A DNA stretch of 64,000 bases. It comes from Nitrospirales bacterium. Its GTDB lineage: Bacteria; Nitrospirota; Nitrospiria; Nitrospirales; UBA8639. Positions 28,850 through 36,308 of the stretch are shown here, piece after piece. Position 1 is the stretch's first letter. Each line of letters starts with the position of its first letter. The DNA lies in assembly GCA_021604005.1 (NCBI GenBank), contig BQIV01000019.1, positions 28,527 to 92,526 of the forward strand, in the 5' to 3' direction. The notes beneath the pieces were generated by a model, which did not search any database, was not told the origin of the DNA, and was given only the letters and a program-made list of their open reading frames with translations. The position numbers and the translations under genes are program-made.

Positions 28850-29306
28850 TTCTGGTTATTACTTCAAAGAATGAAAAAAGAAATTTGCAGGCGTTGTGAA
28901 GATAGCGGCAGTGGTAAGACTCTTTGAGTCGATGGTGGCATTGTGCATTCCAAATTATGGGGTCAGACATGATATGATGCATTAATATTTCCGTTTATAT
29001 AAGATTCTTATAAGTAAAAAGAAATGATGCAAGGAAGGGAGAGAACTTAGCGGAATGCATTATGCCCATAACTTCACGGCCAGATGATTTTTGATTTCAT
29101 CTGAACGCAAGAGATGAGGAGACGCATGACCATCTTGAGTCTCACGAAGGCTTTCTCGAGCCGCCGAGCGTTTCCTCTATGACTCTGAACATTCGTCAGA
29201 GACTCAAGATGACATACATGAACAATATTTGTGTATTGTCGTCAGGCAGGTATTGTAAAGAATAATCTCAAGCCGTGATGTTTCAGATTATCCAACCCAA
29301 CTCGTT
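28850..29306. other. intergenic region with a structured segment
   Basis: 457 bp between trmL and the DUF4168 gene, whose stops face each other. No coding frame was seen. It contains an AT-rich stretch (28980-29030) and the hairpin-rich segment listed separately at 29081-29211. Confidence 0.5.
29081..29211. ncRNA. candidate structured RNA or transcription-end element
   Basis: Two nested structures. A 7-bp perfect hairpin pairs 29081-29087 with 29097-29103. Downstream, a 13-bp perfect inverted repeat pairs 29131-29143 (CATCTTGAGTCTC) with 29199-29211. It is extended inward after a 2-nt bulge by 5 bp (29144-29148 with 29192-29196), and a small CTCG/CGAG stem sits inside the loop. No U-tract follows. 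Whether it is transcribed, and from which strand, cannot be told. It could be a small RNA, a terminator or a repeat element. Confidence 0.35.
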
Positions 29307-29693
29307 TTATTGTGTACGGTTCAATACCGTCATAAATTCTTCTTTCAGCTGCTCATCATTAAGAATGGCCTTAAATATCGTATTGTAATCTTCGATTGTG
29401 AGTCCGTGATCATGAACGGCTTGGTTCATCTTTTCATTTGCTTCTTCTTGTAATGCTTGCGTTTTAGCCGGATCTCCGGCCTCGACAATCCGTTCTTTAT
29501 ATGCCGCATTAATTTCTGAAACTTTCTTGTACGCACCGGCGAATGGTTCCAGTTTCTCTCCCGTTATTTGTTCGGCTGCGGGTTGAGACTCAACCGGCTG
29601 AGCACTAAGAGTACCTAGAGGGAACAGGACCAGCAAGCTACTGACGAGCAGGAATCCACACAATGATTTACTCTTTCGTGTCATCGAATTCAT
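29307..29693 (-). CDS. DUF4168 family exported protein
   Basis: A 128-residue protein with a signal peptide (about residues 1-31, ending near LSAQP) and a DUF4168 helical domain. EPFAGAYKKVSEINAAYKERI and HDHGLTIEDYNTIFKAILNDEQLKEEF form the two helices with the H-x-L-T/S-x-E-x-Y motif typical of the family. Function unknown; usually small periplasmic proteins. It follows a possible 76-residue frame by 12 bp. Confidence 0.85.
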   Translation of the reverse strand: MNSMTRKSKSLCGFLLVSSLLVLFPLGTLSAQPVESQPAAEQITGEKLEPFAGAYKKVSEINAAYKERIVEAGDPAKTQALQEEANEKMNQAVHDHGLTIEDYNTIFKAILNDEQLKEEFMTVLNRTQ

Positions 29694-29705
29694 AATAGTT
29701 CTCCC

Positions 29706-29936
29706 TTATTCGAGGATGTCCATAATGTCAGTATGTGCTACTGTTGTGAGTGACTGCTGGGAGCCTTCCGGTGGATCCCAAGCATCGTACAGCAATATCA
29801 CATAGTGATGTTTTTCTTTACTATAAATGGAACGCAAAAGGCGGGCCAGATCCTTTTCGCATATTTCCACAGTAATGTGTGATGCATCGTAACTGCTGAT
29901 AGGATCGAATAAATTTTCTCTTGAGACGTTTCCCAA
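29706..29936 (-). CDS. possible small hypothetical protein
   Basis: A 76-residue frame that would start with TTG at 29936; no ATG or GTG is available near the front and the ribosome site is weak. The product is acidic (SYDASHITVEICEKDLARLLRSIY, then YVILLYDAWDPPEG). It resembles a real alpha/beta protein more than noise, and it ends 12 bp before the DUF4168 gene on the same strand. No family recognised. Confidence 0.35.
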   Translation of the reverse strand: MGNVSRENLFDPISSYDASHITVEICEKDLARLLRSIYSKEKHHYVILLYDAWDPPEGSQQSLTTVAHTDIMDILE

Positions 29937-30189
29937 GAGTCCAGTTCTCTATTTTATTGACGTAGGGAATACCATACGACTAATCGTGCCAAACCTACAG
30001 GTCGCATGAGGAACAAATGGCCAACCGAGTGAAGAGTTATTTGGCGAATCAATATGTTATCCAAGGATTTCTGGAGAAAACTTCATTAGGCATGCATCAT
30101 GCTGTCTTATTGCTTAGGATCATTTAAGAGGACTGCCTGTGCGAAACCTCTTTCACGTTTTATACTTTTCACAAAAAAGTTAGGACTGT

Positions 30190-30687
30190 ATGAATTCATC
30201 CAACAACAATCTCATTCATGCTCAGTCCCGTGAGAATATCAACGATTTCTCCCCTCTTTTGTTGCTGGTTGAAAGCAATCGAGCCGTGGCAACCATGCTT
30301 CAAGAAACATTCGTCGCATGGGGCTATCATGTATGGGTTGTCGATAACGGACATGAGGGGCTTGATGTAGTCTCAAGGCACACGGTCGATGTCATTCTAT
30401 TAGATATGCATACACCAATGATGGATGGGCGAACAATGCTTGATGAATTGCGGTGGGCTGGCTATCACATGCCAGTGTGGGTCATGTCTGGTGGGTCTGA
30501 TATTCACATGCTTCGGCAACTGCTCCAGGAAGGGGCACAAGGCTTCCTCGTGAAACCCTTCCATCCTCATACGCTTCAGGAGGCGTGTGCTGAAATTTTT
30601 TATCGAGTGGGTCGTCATAAGAAGTACAACGCTCAGCACCCTTCCACAGCGATACATGCGACTAGAGCACGGCAACATTCCTCATAA
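30190..30687 (+). CDS. single-domain response regulator
   Basis: A 165-residue CheY-like receiver protein without an output domain. The phosphoacceptor Asp is D72 in ILLDMHTPMMDG, the conserved Ser is in WVMSGGSD, and the conserved Lys is K122 in FLVKPFHPHTL. A 20-residue disordered N-terminus precedes the receiver fold and a basic tail (residues 140-165) follows. No histidine kinase gene is adjacent, so its kinase is elsewhere. It probably acts by protein-protein contact or as a phosphate relay. Confidence 0.9.
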   Translation: MNSSNNNLIHAQSRENINDFSPLLLLVESNRAVATMLQETFVAWGYHVWVVDNGHEGLDVVSRHTVDVILLDMHTPMMDGRTMLDELRWAGYHMPVWVMSGGSDIHMLRQLLQEGAQGFLVKPFHPHTLQEACAEIFYRVGRHKKYNAQHPSTAIHATRARQHSS

Positions 30688-31412
30688 GAACATATTGATA
30701 AATCTCTTATAGTTTTTTAACTTTTCATTAAGACGTATAGCCGTGCCATGCCCTTCCGTCTGTATGAAGTGTGTACTCGCGTTGTGTGAGTGGGGGTGAT
30801 TCGGCTGGAAGCTCTGTGGTTCCGCGATAGCCTTTGGGGAGGCGATTGCGTCAGAGGCCATGTTGCTCGAGCCCACGGTTCACTCCACCGTTCATTGCCT
30901 ATTGTCTTTGTCGTCTCAATTTTGACTCCCTGCCGGGGTTCGTCCCGGCGGCCGAGGCCCTTTTGTTTCGGCAAAAGGACCCAAAACCATTGACGTCCAA
31001 GCCAGGCTCATCGGATGAGCTGAACCCCGATTGGTGGGGCGGGCTAACTCGCTACGCTCAAACAAGCCCGCCCAGCATGAGAGGCGTTCACTCAGCGGAC
31101 TGGCCTGCAGGCGTCAGATAATAGGTACTGAGAAAAAGTTAAAAAAACTATATCTGTTTAGATTATGCTGTTTCCCCGTAGAGAAAATTCTGAGATCCCC
31201 TAAAGATTTTACTGCGATCTGCCGATAGAACTAAAGCAGGGTGCGACCTAATTTCTGGCCGTCGTGGACGGATCTAGGCACGACGCCGAAGGCTGGGGCC
31301 CCTTCGTTAACTTCTGGTTTACCCACTAACATTTTCCTGCGATCTTCCACTAACGTGTTTGAGTGGCTTGGTTCGCGCAGAACGGTGTCTATTCACTGAT
31401 GAAGGAGTGCGT
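30688..31412. other. long intergenic region holding a repeat-like segment
   Basis: 725 bp without a convincing gene. Short overlapping plus-strand frames translate to Pro/Arg-rich sequence and look non-coding. A hairpin-rich segment is listed separately at 30930-31120. Another small inverted repeat (CGTCGTG/CACGACG) lies around 31260-31285. The last bases carry GAAGGAG (31401-31407), the ribosome site of the next gene. Confidence 0.5.
30930..31120. repeat. hairpin-rich intergenic repeat-like element
   Basis: Starts with a CCGGG-loop-CCCGG hairpin, continues with a GGCAAAAGGACCC stretch and ends with a 9-bp perfect inverted repeat (GGGCGGGCT at 31037-31045 with AGCCCGCCC at 31065-31073, 19-nt loop). 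Segments of this style (hairpin, 'cggcaaaaggac', then a GCGGGC inverted repeat) recur between genes in many Proteobacteria-like genomes. That is recollection, not a search result. Only one copy was seen in this window. Confidence 0.35.
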
Positions 31413-32387
31413 GTGACGAATTCTCGATGGTTTGTTGAAATGAGGCGGCGACTGAATGATGCAGGGGATGTGTGGTATCACATTGGCCTGGTGAGTGTGA
31501 GTGCAATGATCGCTATGTTATTGCCGTATGGCGCTCAAGGAGTTCTCAAGTATTGGGAGGTGATTGAGAGTGAAAAAGTCTACCTTGTGTCGGTTGAGAT
31601 TACCGTGGCCATGACGTTGATCATTGTATTGAATTATTTAGGACAAAACTTTCGAGATTCGCAATTAGCCAAATCGGCTCGAGGCGCGGGGTTGGTCCAT
31701 GTGTTTCCCGGTGGGCGGCGTGTCTCTCCCGCCCGGATTACGTCGTTGATTAAGGACCATGGATTTCCTCACAATGTCATGATCATCGGCTCAACAGGAA
31801 ATACCTTTGTGGATCCGAAAGGCGATTTACATCCCGTCCTGAAACATTGCCTGGAGGCTAAAATCCTGTTATTGAATCCAAGCAGTGAGAATGCACGCGC
31901 ACGTGCGCGGTCGATCTTACATCCTGAAATTACGTTGGAAAGTTTAATGGCACAGACGAAAGCCAGTATCGACTTCCTGAAACTCCTTCGTGCGACTCAA
32001 AAAAATGTGAGAGTCAAGTTCTACTCGGACGATCCCAATGTCAAACTTGCAATCCTTGGCGACAATATATGGCTGCAACATTATCATACGAATTTAGATA
32101 TTCAATACATGCCCATGTACGCGTTTCAATACAATCCAAAAGAACATGGACTCTATACGATTTTCTATCAACATTTTGTGGAGAAATGGGAGCACCAAGA
32201 CACTCCTGAGTATGACTTGGGAACCGATGAGTTAGTGTATCGGTGGAACGATGGAACCGAAAAGCACCGTGTTCCATTCTCATGGGACGGGATACCACCC
32301 CAGATAGTTGGTTCATCCATTGCGCCGGAATTCAGACCTTCACAACATGATGTTGAAATCATGAATGAGCCGATTTCAATACTGTAA
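31413..32387 (+). CDS. two-helix membrane protein with soluble C-terminal domain
   Basis: About 324 residues. GTG at 31413 has a strong AAGGAG site five bases upstream and is preferred over the in-frame start at 31359. Two membrane helices (about 25-45 and 55-85 of the chosen product) are followed by a soluble domain that begins VHVFPGGRRVSPARITSLIKDH. It includes IIGSTGNTFVDPKG, ILLLNPSSENARARARS, KFYSDDPNVKLAILGDNIWLQHYH and a closing FVEKWEH. The pattern of a strand, a 'NP-S-S-E-N-A-R-A-R' turn and an L-G-D-N-I-W-L-Q-H-Y strand resembles the phospholipase D-like/DUF5919 effector fold, but no HKD motif is visible. Function unknown. Confidence 0.7.
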   Translation: MTNSRWFVEMRRRLNDAGDVWYHIGLVSVSAMIAMLLPYGAQGVLKYWEVIESEKVYLVSVEITVAMTLIIVLNYLGQNFRDSQLAKSARGAGLVHVFPGGRRVSPARITSLIKDHGFPHNVMIIGSTGNTFVDPKGDLHPVLKHCLEAKILLLNPSSENARARARSILHPEITLESLMAQTKASIDFLKLLRATQKNVRVKFYSDDPNVKLAILGDNIWLQHYHTNLDIQYMPMYAFQYNPKEHGLYTIFYQHFVEKWEHQDTPEYDLGTDELVYRWNDGTEKHRVPFSWDGIPPQIVGSSIAPEFRPSQHDVEIMNEPISIL

Positions 32388-32608
32388 GACGCTACTGCTC
32401 CCTGAGATTGATTCTGACGACATCAGGAACGACGAACCAACCGAAGCGTTCGTGAGCGCTTTTCTGCTGTGAGAATGAGCATCACAAGCTCGCTGTGTGA
32501 GTTGATAGCAGTGTATGGATTTGCATTCGCGAGAGAATCGTGGCGTTAAACGGAATTCCAAATGAGAAACGTACATCAGGAGAGAGATCCTCTGACGGGT
32601 TCTGCTGA

Positions 32609-34030
32609 TCATGAAGAGATTCGATAACACGGCGTATAATGCTGTTGGTCAATTTTCATACGATGTTGTTTGATGAAAGATTGCAGGAGATCGTCCATGA
32701 GTTTCATCATGGATGATTCCCCGTGAATGGCAAATGGGCCATAGTGTTCAATGGCATTGAGCGCATGCGGTTTTACATTGCCGGCGACAATCCCGGAAAA
32801 AGCCCGACGCAAATTTGCGGCCAGCATATGTGCCGGTTGATCTATGTAGAGAGCTAACTGCGACATCGACTCATGCGTTGGATGGAATGGTTTTTGAAAC
32901 TCATGGTCGATCGAGAGATGCCAATTAAAATAGAAGGCATCACGAGTGTGCCGGCGAAATTCACGGACCCGTTGTATCCCTTTTTTTATTTCATACACGC
33001 CGCGCTGCGGGTCATCAATCACAATTTGGTACCGTTGTGCGGCGTGAGGGCCTAAGGTGTCCTTGATGAAGGCATCAATTGCGTGAAAGTACTCTTCACT
33101 ATTTTTCGGTCCGGTAAATATCAGTGGGAAGGGAATGTCGGCATTGTTGGGGTGAAGCAGTACGCCCAATAAGTACAGGATTTCTTCAAATGTTCCCACG
33201 CCTCCGGGAAACACGATAAAGCCATGTCCAACCCGTACAAATGCTTCAAGACGTTTTTCAATGTCCGGAAGGATGACCAGTTCATTGACGATGGGATTGG
33301 GGGCTTCGGCAGCAATGATCCCTGGCTCTGTTAATCCTACATACCGGCCAGTCTTAATGCGTTGCTTGGCGTGCGCGATGGCCGCGCCTTTCATCGGCCC
33401 TTTCATTGCCCCCGGCCCGCATCCTGTACAAATATCCATGCCGCGCAACCCAAGCTCATGCCCAACTTCTTTCGTATACTGATACTCAACATGGTTGATG
33501 GAATGGCCGCCCCAACATACAACCAAATGCGGATCTTCAACAGAATGAATGATTTCTGCGTTTCGTAAAATATGAAAAATGGCGTTGGTGATGCCATTGG
33601 ATGTCAGCAAATCAAATTTCGTATTATGTTGAATTTCGTTATGGACATAAATGATGTCACGTAATACGGAAAATAAATGTTCCTTGATCCCTTGAATAAT
33701 TTCTCCATCCACAAACGCACTGGACGGCGCATGACTCAGTTCCAGCTTTACCCCGCGGTCACGTTGTTCCAAGCGGATGTCAAAGTCTTGGTAGCGGGAA
33801 AAAAAGGCTTTGGTATCATCCGTTTCATTCCCACAGGTCAACACGGCCAACGCACTATTTCTGAAAATTTCATGGAGTCCACCTTGGCTGGCATCACAGA
33901 GTTTCTCCACCTCATGCTGGGAAAGCATATGCATAGCCGTATCTGGGGTAATGCTGGCAGAAATTCCTCGGCTTATTTTGTGAAATACCATAGGCGAATA
34001 TTGTCTCGCACGAGCCATATGTTTATACAT
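32609..34030 (-). CDS. ppnN: nucleotide 5'-monophosphate nucleosidase PpnN
   Basis: LOG-family enzyme that cleaves the base from nucleoside monophosphates and in E. coli is controlled by (p)ppGpp. The central Rossmann-like domain contains CWGGHSI, GCGPGAMKGPMKGAA and, near residue 272, PGGVGTFEE, the defining active-site motif. N-terminal (about 1-140) and C-terminal (about 350-473) extensions match the long PpnN form, not the short LOG cytokinin enzyme. 473 residues, slightly longer than E. coli's 454. The upstream non-coding region is 580 bp. Confidence 0.93.
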   Translation of the reverse strand: MYKHMARARQYSPMVFHKISRGISASITPDTAMHMLSQHEVEKLCDASQGGLHEIFRNSALAVLTCGNETDDTKAFFSRYQDFDIRLEQRDRGVKLELSHAPSSAFVDGEIIQGIKEHLFSVLRDIIYVHNEIQHNTKFDLLTSNGITNAIFHILRNAEIIHSVEDPHLVVCWGGHSINHVEYQYTKEVGHELGLRGMDICTGCGPGAMKGPMKGAAIAHAKQRIKTGRYVGLTEPGIIAAEAPNPIVNELVILPDIEKRLEAFVRVGHGFIVFPGGVGTFEEILYLLGVLLHPNNADIPFPLIFTGPKNSEEYFHAIDAFIKDTLGPHAAQRYQIVIDDPQRGVYEIKKGIQRVREFRRHTRDAFYFNWHLSIDHEFQKPFHPTHESMSQLALYIDQPAHMLAANLRRAFSGIVAGNVKPHALNAIEHYGPFAIHGESSMMKLMDDLLQSFIKQHRMKIDQQHYTPCYRISS

Positions 34031-34612
34031 GGCGTGTAAGGGGACATGTCCAGAGAGTCATATCGACTCTCCATGATTTAGTATATTAGGCGTTTGATTG
34101 CTCCCAATTGTGCCCTCCACGTGTCATCTCGGTTAGTTGCGTCACGTATTCTCGTATTACAATACTGCACTTTCTCTTCTAATAGAAGGGAGAAATTTCG
34201 ACAACGCAGAAGAACATGATGCGACTTCTTCGAATACGCTGCGCTCATGTCTGCCAGTTTATGAGGCATGCTCCAGCGGCACTCATGATCGGACCTACCC
34301 AAATGGGGTATAGCACTCCCCATCTTCAGCATATTATTCTGACCATTATAGCGAATCCACATACATTCCAAACAGGAAAACAGAAGAACCCTAGCGCGGA
34401 TGGTCTGTTACCCCGTGGACGTTCTAGCCGTTTTCACTAGAACGATGTGTGTGTTTGCGTATTGAACGTGCTGGCGATTCGGCTGATGTTTTGTGGGTTT
34501 GTGATCATTAAAACGGCGAAAACGGTCTTGCCTCAGCCAGTCCTTGACACAAGTAATTACTTCGATACATGACGAGCCGTTCTCATCATTTCCCATCACA
34601 TACGAGGCCTAC
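34031..34612. other. intergenic region between ppnN and the TPR lipoprotein gene
   Basis: About 580 bp between divergent genes. It contains the promoter-like element 34345-34399 listed separately and an 8-bp perfect hairpin (CGTTCTAG 34420-34427 with CTAGAACG 34437-34444, 9-nt loop). A minus-strand 84-residue frame (34078-34332) starts a few bases after the element's expected transcription start, but its translation looks non-coding to me. If the element drives ppnN, the leader is about 300 nt. Confidence 0.5.
34345..34399 (-). promoter_or_regulatory. promoter-like element, copy 1 of 2
   Basis: On the plus strand it reads: ATTATA, GCGAATCCA (34351-34359), 6 bases, the palindrome TTCCAAACAGGAA (34366-34378), 15 bases, GCGCGG (34394-34399). 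The same blocks with identical spacing recur at 62566-62620. Read on the minus strand, the block ends in a perfect TATAAT -10 box (34350 to 34345), with the palindrome about 15 bp further upstream. This suggests a shared activator or repressor site overlapping the -35 region. The likely target here is ppnN. Confidence 0.55.
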
Positions 34613-35257
34613 ATGTATACTCTTGTAAAAAATGTTTGCATTGTGAGTGTGACGTTAATGCTGTGCGCATGCACGAATGCTCATGAGGTCTTCATGCAAG
34701 ATGCCACGCAACGAACATTGGAAGACTCAACCTTTCAACAATTGAAGACCGAAGGACGATTATTAGGATTAGAACAAAAGTTTTTTCAAGCGATTGAGAA
34801 ACTACGCTTAGCGTCAACCTTACGCCCAGATGATGCGCAAACGCATCTCATGCTTGGCGAAGCCTACTATCATGTCGGAAACCGGCAGGAAAGTTTAACG
34901 CACTTAGAACGATCTCGCGCATTAGCTCCCAATAACTATCAAATTGAGAGTTGGCTGGGGACGGTACATATTGGCATGGGTCATTTAGGTGAGGCGGAGT
35001 TGGCGTATGGAAATGTCTTAGCCGTCAAGCCTAACGATTACAATGCCCTGGTGTATATGGGGTATATTGCATTTCAGAAAAAAGACTATCGTTCCTGCCA
35101 TCAATATTTTCAACGCTATACGAAACTGGTCGAGCGTATTGACCCGGCAAGACTCACCGAACAGGAGAAGCGTCGCTACCAACAAGCGACAGAATATAAT
35201 CGGGCGTGTGATGTGAACTGGCGCTACGAAGTACGAAAATTGGAAAACTTTCTGTAG
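34613..35257 (+). CDS. TPR-repeat lipoprotein
   Basis: About 214 residues. ATG at 34613 gives a short signal ending in a lipobox (LMLCAC, acylated Cys about 20). Three to four tetratricopeptide repeats follow (FFQAIEKLRLASTLRPDD; THLMLGEAYYHVGNRQESLTH; GHLGEAELAYGNVLAVKPND; VYMGYIAFQKKDYRSCHQYF), ending with a charged tail. The open frame extends to 34544, but the extra 23 residues would bury the signal. Periplasmic-facing scaffold lipoprotein; no partner can be named from its neighbours. Confidence 0.82.
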   Translation: MYTLVKNVCIVSVTLMLCACTNAHEVFMQDATQRTLEDSTFQQLKTEGRLLGLEQKFFQAIEKLRLASTLRPDDAQTHLMLGEAYYHVGNRQESLTHLERSRALAPNNYQIESWLGTVHIGMGHLGEAELAYGNVLAVKPNDYNALVYMGYIAFQKKDYRSCHQYFQRYTKLVERIDPARLTEQEKRRYQQATEYNRACDVNWRYEVRKLENFL

Positions 35258-35278
35258 CTGCGAATCGTTTCTTCCCTC

Positions 35279-35434
35279 TTATCGTCGTTCTGGTCTGGGC
35301 AAGCCTTCACAGCATTCACATGACGTGCAAATCACTTCGTAACACTGCACGACTCCCCACAAGACAATCGGGACAATCACGATAAACAGAGTAATGAACA
35401 AAAACAGACGAAGCAGTGGGCGGTCGCGAAGCAT
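35279..35434 (-). CDS. small membrane protein with a cysteine-rich tail
   Basis: A 51-residue product: MLRDRPLLRLFLFITLF opens into a single membrane helix (about residues 8-28), then a tail with five Cys (VQCYEVICTSCECCEGLP). The longer frame to 35554 would overlap ribE and is unlikely. The ATG at 35434 lies 16 bp after the ribE stop on the same strand. C-x-x-C-x-C-C suggests metal binding or disulfides, but nothing is established. Confidence 0.5.
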   Translation of the reverse strand: MLRDRPLLRLFLFITLFIVIVPIVLWGVVQCYEVICTSCECCEGLPRPERR

Positions 35435-35450
35435 GATGCTCGGGTATAAC

Positions 35451-36107
35451 TCAGATGAGCCCGCGTTTTTGCAGATAGTCGCGATCAATGACGGGCGTTG
35501 TCGGTGCAGGAATTTTTCCGTTGGCGTGTAAAAGCCGTTCGACATATTTCCCAATCAAATCTGTCTCAAGATTGACGCCATCACCAACTTGCCGTAAGCC
35601 CATCGTGGTGACGTTCGCGGTATGCGGAATGATCGTGACGGCACAGGCATGATCGGAGACGTCATTGACGGTCAGGCTGATTCCGTCAACCGTTAGCGAT
35701 CCTTTTTTTACGCAGTACCGGGCAATTGGTTCTGGGACTTCAATCGTCAATAGAATCGCATCCCCCTCTTGCTCTCGTCGTCGAATCGTTCCAATTCCAT
35801 CGACATGACCGGTGACCAAATGACCTCCAAGACGGTCGTTCAGCTTCATGGCACGCTCAAGATTGACCGGCGTCCCGACGCTGGTTGAACTAAGCGTCGT
35901 CAGATTCAAGGTTTCTGTCGAAACGTCCACCGCAAAGTCTTGTTCTCCACATTCTGTTACCGTCAGACAGGCGCCAGACACACTCACGCTTTCTCCAATA
36001 TACATGTCCTCAAGAATGGTTGATGCCAGAATGGACAAACGCAGCCCATGCAAGCCTTTTTGCACGGATTTCACTGCGCCTATTTCTTCAACTATACCGC
36101 TAAACAT
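35451..36107 (-). CDS. ribE: riboflavin synthase alpha chain
   Basis: Converts two 6,7-dimethyl-8-ribityllumazine molecules to riboflavin. The chain contains the expected internal duplication: N-half starting MFSGIVEEIGAV with LERAMKLNDRLGGHLVTGHVDGIG, C-half with VKKGSLTVDGISLTVNDV and NLETDLIGKYVERLL. 218 residues, normal. No other rib gene lies in the window. Preceded on the same strand by a 41-residue membrane protein and an MFS transporter. Confidence 0.97.
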   Translation of the reverse strand: MFSGIVEEIGAVKSVQKGLHGLRLSILASTILEDMYIGESVSVSGACLTVTECGEQDFAVDVSTETLNLTTLSSTSVGTPVNLERAMKLNDRLGGHLVTGHVDGIGTIRRREQEGDAILLTIEVPEPIARYCVKKGSLTVDGISLTVNDVSDHACAVTIIPHTANVTTMGLRQVGDGVNLETDLIGKYVERLLHANGKIPAPTTPVIDRDYLQKRGLI

Positions 36108-36162
36108 TCGTCAGTACCTCGGTGGCCTGTTGCACGTCTTTATCGTAAGGCGGTTCTATCTA

Positions 36163-36288
36163 TTATTTTTTATCTTTGTTTGAAAATACTGTTTTCACAA
36201 CGACGACAAACACCACGATCATCACAACCACACCAAGCGCGGCAATGACTCCCACAATGACATCACCCGTTCCCACCCCTTCTCGCAT
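36163..36288 (-). CDS. 41-residue single-span membrane protein
   Basis: Short frame between the MFS transporter stop (36309) and ribE. The ATG at 36288 lies 20 bp after that stop and is preceded by a GAGGACAGG-type site. The product is a glycine/valine-rich helix (IVGVIAALGVVVMIVVFVV) followed by a basic tail (KTVFSNKDKK). It has the profile of a real small membrane protein. Its placement suggests co-transcription with the transporter, and a role with it is inference. Confidence 0.55.
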   Translation of the reverse strand: MREGVGTGDVIVGVIAALGVVVMIVVFVVVVKTVFSNKDKK

Positions 36289-36308
36289 CAACCCTGTCCT
36301 CGTCTCAC

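Noticed and set aside
34078..34332. 84-residue frame after the promoter-like element
   Set aside because: Starts a few bases after the expected transcript start, but the translation has no coding pattern and no ribosome site.
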